This document shows positions 58,601-64,000 of a stretch of 64,000 nucleotides of DNA, in pieces; position 1 is the stretch's first letter; each line of letters opens with the position of its first letter. The stretch covers positions 4,927,628-4,991,627 of the forward strand of contig JAUPFP010000011.1 in NCBI GenBank assembly GCA_036925085.1, in the 5' to 3' direction. The notes beneath the pieces are model-generated. The model saw only the letters and a list, made by a program, of their open reading frames with translations. It was not told where the DNA came from and ran no database searches. Made by a program: the position numbers and the translations under genes. Source of the stretch: Brachycybe producta (taxonomy: Eukaryota; Arthropoda; Diplopoda; Playtdesmida; Andrognathidae).

Positions 58601-59482
58601 GGCTCTTGCAATATGAGCCTACACGGTGATTCATAGCCAGGGGCAAATAACGCAGAAATGGTGGTGGGCACACAAACTCTTTTCAGATGAGAACACGTTC
58701 GGTTTAAGCCTTTTAGACACCCTGAAATTGGAAGATGGAGCAGGATTTCGAAATTATTTGCTTTTGCAGTCAGAAGACCATAACTTCCCACAAACACAAT
58801 TTATACAGAAGGTCTCCAATTAGTTTAGCAATATTTTTTTAAGTCTAGTTTTTAATAATTAAAAGCAAACTGAGCCCTTTGAGTCTTTGTTCACTTTTCA
58901 AAAGACGTCCAACACTATGAAATGTTTCGCAACAATGTACAAATGTATCCCATTTCGATGGGACTCAAGAAACATGAATCTGAGCTGATGCGATTCAGCC
59001 CCGAAACATTTCAACATTGTTGCGGGTCTGAATCGCAACTGACGCGATTGAGCACCCGCAACAATGTATCGCAACAAAGCATCCTGGTGTGTACTAGTCA
59101 TTAGTAACATACTGACTAAAACTTTTTATCGAATGTTATTTTTTTTTACCTTTTTGCAATCCTGTCAGCAACTGATTCAACCATATCATCAGATTCTTCC
59201 AGTCTTTCTACTCTAGGAGTTATTTTCTTGGTGTCAGTCTCAACGGTTTCATTGCATTCAGAGTTATACTGTAAAAACCGTCTTTTTTCCAATGATAATT
59301 CTTTTTGTGCTTCTTTCACAGGTTCATCGAGATGAGTGTCAGTGATTAACAACAAAGAAGTGTTCTCATCCGATAAAACACTTGCTATAAAGACGGCCCA
59401 AATGAACATGTAGACAGACGTAGCCTGAAACAAATAGACATGAATATTTTATATTTCTACTGTCAAAACGAATATTTACCAT
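42168..59482 (-). CDS. Secreted animal haem peroxidase (chorion peroxidase/peroxinectin-like), ten exons
   Basis: Exons on the minus strand: 59482-59480, 59424-59150, 54653-54433, 53565-53401, 53033-52905, 52822-52721, 52576-52478, 51173-50480, 42659-42378 and 42228-42168 (2031 nt, about 676 residues). All introns are GT-AG and all phases agree. The N-terminus is a hydrophobic signal peptide. After a propeptide-like region come RNVDGSCNN, a distal-His motif FGQFLGHDMT (about residues 200-209), the calcium loop TAFIDGS, RVNEN with the conserved Arg and Glu, SMHTLFLREHN, the proximal-His motif YRFGHT, NIHRGRDHG, DDIDLWSAG, GPTFACI and a C-terminal CRDQP. This family oxidises halides or phenolics with H2O2 outside the cell. 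The Asp that normally precedes the distal His is Gly. The first exon is only the ATG; translation could instead begin at an ATG at 59409-59407. The last stop codon overlaps AATAAA. Confidence 0.93.
43086..43357 (-). pseudogene. Mariner/Tc-type transposase remnant, internally deleted
   Basis: A start segment (MSKYSISERISIVKAYY, resembling the N-terminal HTH of such transposases) is joined almost directly to a C-terminal segment with FLWGNIKDKVY, TIAELKTAI and LQRVVQNF, which is typical of the end of mariner/Tc-type transposases. The whole DDE catalytic core is missing and the two parts are in different frames. It lies in intron 8 of the peroxidase, same strand. Confidence 0.75.
43440..45090 (+). 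pseudogene. Decayed CR1/Jockey-type LINE reverse transcriptase
   Basis: With frameshifts and stops, plus-strand readings give PPLLNINGELISDSVEK (about 43576-43630), LDLGVVPEMWDNS (near 43845), VDLVFIDFCK (near 44690), WIWLFLNNRKQSV, SSVLGPLLL (near 44895), a degenerate FADD box (FADMMFIY, 44970) and CERWQLQFNK (45060). Order and spacing match the RT domain of CR1/Jockey LINEs. A dispersed repeat inserted at 44100-44630. Antisense to the peroxidase. Confidence 0.8.
44100..44630. repeat. Second copy of the 40370-41170 repeat
   Basis: Same ordered blocks as the first copy, without the nested MITE. It separates two halves of the decayed LINE, so it inserted after the LINE. Confidence 0.65.
45089..45210. 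mobile_element. Left end of a GATGGG-type DNA element
   Basis: Starts CTAGGGATGGGCCATTCGAA followed by several palindromic TTCGAATC/GATTCGAA motifs, typical of animal MITEs with TAGGGATGGG termini. Confidence 0.45.
45460..45705. repeat. Short repeat with GGCACATGTCC motifs
   Basis: ACATGTGCCCT / GGGCACATGTCC units occur at 45464, 45490, 45617 and around 45650-45700 in both orientations. This gives a palindromic outline of about 240 bp, probably another MITE. Confidence 0.4.
45720..45804 (+). mobile_element. Helitron-like 3' end fragment
   Basis: Hairpin CCCGTCAT/ATGACGGG (45775-45792), TTAACCCA, then CTAG at 45801-45804 and T. The preceding GCAAAATTAAACTAGAATTT matches the copy at 41312. 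Confidence 0.6.
45823..46471 (+). mobile_element. Solo LTR, family L, 649 bp, with ATAT target duplication
   Basis: TGTAACACCCAGTAAC...AAAGCTCACA, flanked by ATAT on both sides. Contains GGTATAAAAAGACC (about 45989) and GAATAAAGTG (46144). A frame at 46240-46431 falls in U5 and is not considered a gene. Confidence 0.75.
46561..46992 (+). mobile_element. Helitron-like fragment with nested truncated family P MITE
   Basis: From CGGAATTTATATAAATTTAAATG it follows the 41345-41700 sequence. The MITE starts at about 46869 (CAGGCAATTGTGCCCAGC) and is cut after the second GGGCGGAG arm, where an LTR fragment begins. Confidence 0.6.
46993..47352 (-). mobile_element. Family L LTR fragment
   Basis: Minus strand, TGTCACACCCTGTAATTCG through GGTATAAAAGGGCC and GAATAAAAGC to CAACGCTGTTTC...; the U5 part is missing. 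Confidence 0.7.
47705..47825. repeat. Near-perfect 114-bp palindrome
   Basis: GGATATAAAAAA at 47709 pairs with TTTTTTATATCC at 47822 and pairing continues to the centre at AACTGTCATTATAATGACAGTT (about 47756-47777). A transcript would form one long stem of about 55 bp. It directly abuts the head of a family H element. Confidence 0.8.
47828..49121 (+). mobile_element. Family H minisatellite element, copy D, complete
   Basis: The head (47828-48440) starts with the TGACCTCCATTGCTCTTAAG hairpin. The array (48445-49035) has about 20 units. The tail ends GAATCCCTTGTT at 49121. It lies in intron 8 of the peroxidase. Confidence 0.7.
49146..49784 (+). mobile_element. LTR, family L, near full length
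   Basis: TGTAACACCCAGTAAC...GCTCACA with GGTATAAAAGGACC (about 49313) and GAATGAATGAAG in place of the usual polyadenylation signal. No clear target duplication. A 146-codon frame at 49580-50020 crosses the LTR end and is judged spurious. Confidence 0.65.
49925..50175. mobile_element. Partial hAT MITE related to 7923-8200
   Basis: Shares TTTAGATTTGGCA...TTACTGACATTCA, a C-run with AAGTAGGAA, and TTTGCGGCCCACAT with the intron 1 copy in NDUFB10. The terminal repeats are lost. Confidence 0.5.
51562..52347. mobile_element. Family C foldback in peroxidase intron 7
   Basis: Left end ACGAGGCTACATTGC, right end CCCTGTAGCCTCTTAA, with all the internal family blocks. It lies between exon 8 (ends of intron at 51174) and exon 7 (52478). 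Confidence 0.75.
52620..52687. repeat. (TA)n microsatellite
   Basis: About 33 uninterrupted TA dinucleotides inside intron 6 of the peroxidase, about 34 bp from exon 6. Confidence 0.95.
54088..54325 (+). mobile_element. Truncated family L LTR (U3 part)
   Basis: TGTAACACCCAGTACC through a G-run to ATGTATAAAAGGACC (about 54262) and CTTGGTCCACTC, then broken. It lies 100 bp from exon 3 of the peroxidase, in antisense. Confidence 0.7.
55134..56600 (-). pseudogene. Decayed RTE LINE, same family as 24418-27409
   Basis: The 55134-55795 part aligns with the 3' third of the intact copy, from the TTTCCTGCACCTT end through the RT C-terminal region. The 56062-56600 part aligns with the region around 25975-26500. 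The core between them, including FADD, is replaced by about 260 bp of other sequence. Frameshifts and stops are frequent. It lies in peroxidase intron 2, same strand. Confidence 0.8.
56625..57600 (-). pseudogene. LTR-retrotransposon relic: gag zinc knuckle and probable LTR
   Basis: A minus-strand reading near 56720-56640 gives a CCHC zinc knuckle (C-Y-G-C-G-Q-V-G-H-F-K-K-D-C) typical of gag nucleocapsid. It is one frame off from an upstream frame at 56952-56710, so the gene is broken. Further upstream, TTAATAAATCAAC (about 57020) and a TCTCGTCTCG block look like R-U5 of an LTR. No protease or RT was found. Confidence 0.55.
57601..58080. other. Stretch with degenerate CCCAAGATG units, no gene
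   Basis: Repeated motifs CCCAAGATGCC, CCCAAGATGATC, CCCGAGATGCC between 57650 and 57735. The remainder is unremarkable intron 2 sequence of the peroxidase. Confidence 0.4.
58083..58306. mobile_element. hAT-type MITE with 8-bp target duplication
   Basis: Ends CAGGGCCGTGCCG and (C)GCACGGCCCTG, flanked by TGAAGGTT (58075-58082) and TGAAGGTG (58307-58314), a 7/8 match. Confidence 0.75.
58421..59095. mobile_element. MITE family G, near-complete copy
   Basis: Starts TAGTACACACCTGGAGGCTTTG and ends CAACAAAGCATCCTGGTGTGTACTA, with the internal AATGTTGCGGGG motifs and the AAGCCTTTTAGACACCCT segment shared with the other copies. It lies 55 bp from exon 2 of the peroxidase. Confidence 0.7.
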
Positions 59483-59570
59483 AGTATGAATTCAAATTAT
59501 TGGAATATGTAGACGCTTAACTAACGACCAAATAGTTAGGTTACTAAGCAGACCACGTATATATAAGAAA
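59483..59570 (-). promoter_or_regulatory. Putative core promoter of the peroxidase
   Basis: On the minus strand TTATATATAC (59566-59557) could act as a TATA box about 75-85 bp upstream of the first ATG (59482). Transcription would then start near 59530 with a short leader. No other element was identified. Confidence 0.45.
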
Positions 59571-60149
59571 AATGTAGTTCCGGCTCTGGTTTCACTTACT
59601 AAGAGCACTTTATATGTTCAGGTGGTTACACAAAAAAGTCGAAAGGATGTTATTCTGCGAAGTGCCATATGTCGATTACATTTTAAACAACATTTGTACT
59701 CGGTTCTTTTGTGTTTTTGTACAATTTCATTGATATAGGTTTGTGAGGCAATAATACCCATTCATTCATACTAAAAAAGTTCATACGATACGAGCATATA
59801 TTGCTGTATCCTTGTGGCTTTTCAACATGTTTGATAAAATAATTTGAGTAAATTTTTAATTATTTACAGTATATTATAGGCAGCGCCTGTGCGAGGCTAC
59901 TTTGCAACTTATGGCAAGTGAATTTTTACATTCAGGGGCTGCAACCCCAGACCCTCTGCAACAAACCTAATTTAAACTAACCAAACCTAATTTAAACCAA
60001 CCTAACATAGCATTACTGGACTCAGGTCTAGATCGTCTTACTTAGGGGCGGATACCACCTTACACTGAGAGGGTATGCGATTTATGCCTGACTCCTACTA
60101 TTGCCGGGGTCGTTCTCTTTGGTATTTCATGTAAACGCAATTGGGAAGA

Positions 60150-60560
60150 AGAAAAAGGAATGATAACAGGCGAGACGAATGCAGGTCAATGACGTTACAT
60201 ATTTATTGCACACAACTGTAGTCATACAATAAACAGAGAAGAGTTACGACTGTGGCGTTGCGTAGCCACCGGACCATTAAATGACTAATTTCATGTTTTA
60301 ATATCAGAGAATATACCCCAAATCAAACAACACACGGACTTTTATACCTAGGACCTGTGTGCACCTACATAGGTGCACTCATGCCCAAGGGACCATCATG
60401 CCTTGATGGGTATCCATCCACCGATAATGGAATCAGGTTGTGACTAACACTTTGGGGTCTCCTCTGGCAGAGGAAAGGGTGGAAGTAGGCCATTTGGGGT
60501 ATAGTGAAGCCTCGGGTTATGAATTTGAAGGGGAGGTGAAATACAACGTGTCACAGCAGG
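60150..60560 (-). mobile_element. Diverged LTR, distantly related to family L
   Basis: On the minus strand: a GTGACACGTTGTATTTC start, GGTATAAAAGTCCG (about 60336) preceded by an ACCTATGTAGGTGCACAC palindrome as in family L, and ACAATAAATATG (about 60200). The position and order of these signals match the family L LTR although the sequence differs. Confidence 0.5.
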
Positions 60561-60968
60561 TTAGGTTAGTGAATTGGTTCATCCAAACTGCATGTATATA
60601 TTCATTCTGTTTCAGGTTTTAGAGTTACCCTACATTGTTCTTCAAAAATATCAATAAATTTTAAAATTAAAAATGAAATACTAAAAAAACTGTTGTGAAC
60701 TTGTGGTATTTATCTTAAAATAAAAAACGTAAATTTTCATTTTTTTTTGCAATGGTTAAAAATCAAATCTTCATAAAAACTACGTATCTGCACCATAGGT
60801 GGCTGCCTAGTTGGCCTAATGATAGCACCGGCCCTGATCATAGGTATCATTCATAACAACAAATTGTGAATTTGCTATGCATATCCTGTAGAGGGCTCAG
60901 TAGAATTCACTAGCATTACGAGACTTGTACTTTTGAGAAACGGGCCCTAGGTTGTAGTTTAGCAGGAG

Positions 60969-62108
60969 GTGCATTACAGTGGCGTAGCTACTGGGGAGAC
61001 CCAGAACCCTGAGGGTCCAGACCCTTCTTTTTCCCGAGGTTCTATGTACATGCCAAACAGAGCTGTGTTTGTATTTGATAGTTTTCTCTTGGTCTTTATT
61101 TTTTCTCTCTCTCTCTCTTCCAGAAGCCATGCCGTATCCTTACAATATGTCTCAAGTCACACACCGAACCTGGACACAGCTTTGGAAATCCTCGCCACAC
61201 CATCAGAAAACCGTGCCACACAATCAGAAAACATGGTCACAGCTTCAGAAAACCAAGTCACACTGATAGAAAACCTTCCCTTACATCCCAACATTGGAAA
61301 CCAGACAAGCACGATTTCAACATACGATATTAAGAAGTTACGAACTCAACTACGGTTGAGATCTTTTGAGAAATGGTGTGAAATGCCAGTTAAAGGGGCA
61401 GGTGCTCAGTTATATGCTGACTGTCCAAAATCTAACAAATGGATAATGTCGTGTTATGGATTTTCGTTAAGCGAATGGACTAATGTGATGAAGCTGAATA
61501 CAAATTGCGTTGCAGTTCGTGGTAACAAAGGCAGATCAGAGGTGACAAGCTCATGCAGACATCAGCCATGCATGAAGAAAGAAACCCTGACCCACGTCCT
61601 TCAAGTCTGTCCACACGTCCTTCAAGTCTGTCCACACGGCGAATTGCTGCGCAATCTGAGACATCATCATGTTCGAGACATTCTCCACTCTGCGCTTGAA
61701 AAGGTTGGGCTCGAAGTTCACTCCGAAGTACACTGCGAATCAAATTCGGAAAATCGTCGAATAGACTTGGTGGTAATAAATAGACACGGTGTCATCTACA
61801 AGAATAAAAAATCAGAATTTCTAATCGACCCGAACGTCCGCTTTGAACTCAATACAAATCAAGCTGAAGATGTCAACATGGAAAAACGAAACATATACGT
61901 TCCTCATGTCCAGTATTTTAAACACAAGTACGGCATCGATAACTTGGAAGTCTACGGCCTGCTCTTTGGATCTCGTGGCTCGATTTCTAAATTCACGCAA
62001 AACATCTTACAACTTTTCAAACTCAACGACAACGACACCTTAAAGGCGCTGGCGACATCAATCCTACGCGACTCACTTGTAATTGATCACCATCATCTCT
62101 ATGGCTAA
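60969..62108 (+). CDS. R2-type LINE, C-terminal part (zinc knuckle and restriction-like endonuclease)
   Basis: One open frame of 379 codons. The first about 120 residues are not recognisable and include SEN-repeats. From about residue 205 there is a C-X4-C-X7-H-X4-C knuckle in an ETLTHVLQVC context, then an endonuclease-like domain with RRIDLVV, FLIDPNVRFE, EKRNIYVPHVQYF and GLLFGSRGS, as in R2/R4/NeSL-clade elements. These nick the target for reverse transcription. No RT domain precedes it, so the copy is 5'-truncated. The 3' UTR contains CTCAATAAAG (62224) and ends in a CATCATCTCTCTC microsatellite. A 21-bp in-frame duplication repeats HVLQVCP. The frame has no stops, so it is either young or maintained. 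Confidence 0.8.
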   Translation: MHYSGVATGETQNPEGPDPSFSRGSMYMPNRAVFVFDSFLLVFIFSLSLSSRSHAVSLQYVSSHTPNLDTALEILATPSENRATQSENMVTASENQVTLIENLPLHPNIGNQTSTISTYDIKKLRTQLRLRSFEKWCEMPVKGAGAQLYADCPKSNKWIMSCYGFSLSEWTNVMKLNTNCVAVRGNKGRSEVTSSCRHQPCMKKETLTHVLQVCPHVLQVCPHGELLRNLRHHHVRDILHSALEKVGLEVHSEVHCESNSENRRIDLVVINRHGVIYKNKKSEFLIDPNVRFELNTNQAEDVNMEKRNIYVPHVQYFKHKYGIDNLEVYGLLFGSRGSISKFTQNILQLFKLNDNDTLKALATSILRDSLVIDHHHLYG

Positions 62109-62284
62109 ACATGCGACTAATAGTAACTTGTCTATGCGATTTTAAATAGTCAACAAACTAATGTTCTTTGAATTGATCTGGTATACTGTGTATCTTTGCA
62201 ACCTCGTATTGGCGAGGCAGTCTACTCAATAAAGTAGTTCATCATCATCTCTCTCTCCCTCTCTTTCTCTGAACCTGTAAATTC

Positions 62285-63110
62285 AGAACTCATTTTGTCC
62301 CACCACCATAATAGATGCTCAACTAAACGACTTTTCAGCTAGTCGCCAACTACAGCGTGCAGCACCATGCTGCCCCAAACCACCATGTGGAACATTCTAT
62401 CCGAGACCCAGCCCATATACTGTATATGCACAACCACAACTCCGCCACTTATTGAAGACAACTTAAATGCTCACGCTTCAAAATACAATTGAACATGTGT
62501 TGTTGCTTACAACAAAGTATGCATGCTGGCAAATGAAGGCACGTGAGTGGTGTTTGAATGTCATGTGCGCACGTTATTCCTCTGGTTCCTTCTGTCGCCG
62601 CAGAGAAAAAAAAGTTCTTGGTTTTCCTCTTGACTTCTGGCATGGAACTCATGAAAATTCAACAGGGCAGTTTTGCATGTCGCAGCATGCTACCTTTTAG
62701 CGGAAGTTGCATAATTTGATTTCATATGATGCATACATGACCTTATTAATCTCCCCCCTAAAAAAAGGTTTAAGAGCTAAATATGATGCATACAATGGAA
62801 AGTTCTTTAGGTGGTGTGGTGTGGCACTGCACCTTGTAGTAGGTGATTAGCTTTATCTGAAGAAATAATTTTGGACCCCCCATAAAAAAATCCTGCCACT
62901 GGTGCATACTATTTGTAATATGATTGTCACTAGTGATTTGCAGGTGGCAATATTTTTTATTCTTTCAGGAAATATTTTTCAACTACTCTTTAGAATGGAA
63001 CTCCCTTAGGAATAACAATTTTGAAAACACATTCTAATGTAAAAGTTGATAGTATGAGTGTAGCAATTGTAAATACTGAATGAAATGTAATTTTGGACAC
63101 ATGACTTCAT
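62285..63110. other. Stretch without a recognised gene
   Basis: No domain or splice-compatible exon was recognised. The frame at 62467-62700 has no familiar motif. Confidence 0.35.
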
Positions 63111-63111
63111 C

Positions 63112-63276
63112 TTAAGAAGCTACATCACTAAATTACTTCGAAAAATCTCCACAAAAAGTGCAAGCATCGTTTTTCTATTGAGCCCATAGACCTGATATTA
63201 AAAAAGAAACGTTAGTTTTTAAAATACACAGTTGCAGCAATATGTTTATTTTTTATATTTTAAGTTGTCCAATATT

Positions 63277-63337
<61 letters not shown>

Positions 63338-63880
63338 TAATAAATAATATATGTGGAACGAGTGATAGAATGACGAAAAATTGTTAAGTGCGGTTATATT
63401 TTTAAAATATATTTCAAAATCGCAAATTTCTAACTCTTATGTTAAATTCCGCTGAGTACGCCCAAATAAAACAAAAAACATCCATTAAAATACTCGTAAA
63501 AATATGTAAAAATAATTTAAAAAAATCAGCACGTGCGCCAATGTGTTGGCTTCACTGTGGTTTAATTTTTTTAAAATTATTTTTAGCTATTTTTACGAGC
63601 ATTTTAATGGATGTTTTTTTGCTTACAAGCAATATGCATACTCCATGGAGTATATAACATAAAAGTTAGAAATTCGCGATTTTGAAATAGTTTTTTAAAA
63701 TATAACCGCACTTCGTCATTACAGTATATCACTCGATCAGCATATATTTAAGGTGCACATTGCACTTTGAAAAGTTATTATTGGACAACTTTAAATATGA
63801 CAACATTTTTTCTTTAACATTGGGTGTATGGGCTCAATAGAAAAAATATGCTAGCGCTGTTTGCGGGAATTTTTCGAAGG
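63112..63880. mobile_element. Family C foldback, right end truncated
   Basis: Left end CTTAAGAAGCTACATCAC; the right arm ends at GGGAATTTTTCGAAGG without the terminal block. A (TA)n microsatellite (about 63278-63331) has expanded in the left arm after CAATATTAA. Confidence 0.75.
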
Positions 63881-63884
63881 TCAC

Positions 63885-64000
63885 TGGTCAATCATGTTGA
63901 TTGGCCAGTTTGGTTGTTACTTTTGTTTTTACCCAATCAGGGGCTACTGAGAACGTGTTCTCAGTATCCTCTTTTTGGGTATAAAAGCCGTATTTCTATC
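63885..64000 (+). promoter_or_regulatory. Promoter-like sequence at the window edge
   Basis: ATTGG (63919) and CCAAT (63932) boxes, a GAGAACGTGTTCTC palindrome (63950-63963) and GGTATAAAAGCC (63977-63988) lie in canonical order and spacing. The start site would be just beyond the window. It may belong to a gene or to the LTR of an element cut by the boundary. Confidence 0.5.

Overview
This is an AT-rich animal nuclear window, most likely from an arthropod or related invertebrate. Three spliced host genes can be reconstructed exon by exon. They sit in a large mass of transposable elements, palindromic (foldback) repeats and minisatellites. The arthropod guess rests on the residues of the NDUFB10-like and CARHSP1-like proteins and on the mobile elements present (RTE, CR1, R2-type LINEs, hAT, mariner, Helitron, many MITEs). 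It is inference, not an identification.

Host genes. (1) A four-exon NDUFB10 homologue (mitochondrial complex I subunit) on the minus strand, 10087 to 6901, complete, 164 codons. (2) A CARHSP1/CRHSP-24-type single cold-shock-domain protein on the plus strand, three coding exons between 14574 and 30870, complete, 157 codons, with introns of about 4.1 and 11.7 kb. (3) A secreted animal haem peroxidase on the minus strand, ten coding exons between 59482 and 42168, about 676 codons. Exon phases match at every junction in all three. The genes are unrelated in function and are neighbours only.

Layout. 1-2000 is a GC-richer stretch of closely packed, unrelated short hairpins. 2000-5800 holds foldback elements and MITEs. 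6.9-10.1 kb is NDUFB10 with hAT and foldback insertions. 11-14 kb holds nested TIR elements. 14.6-30.9 kb is CARHSP1, whose introns contain an apparently recent RTE LINE (18-bp target duplications and an empty-site paralogue) and elements carrying 30-bp GT/AC minisatellites. 33.2-39.4 kb is a minisatellite in two opposite orientations, rich in a YY1-like motif, followed by an array of TGACCTTGA (nuclear-receptor half-site) repeats. 42.2-59.5 kb is the peroxidase, whose introns hold decayed CR1, RTE, gag-like, mariner, Helitron and LTR sequences. 60.9-62.1 kb carries the 3' part of an R2-type LINE with an intact endonuclease-like domain. The window ends in a promoter-like sequence.

The interesting material is mostly structural: the serial hairpin block, the promoter-like palindromic MITE family (about nine copies), the roughly 800-bp foldback family lying against both outer splice sites of CARHSP1, and the two motif-dense arrays. 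No CRISPR array, rRNA or tRNA gene was recognised.
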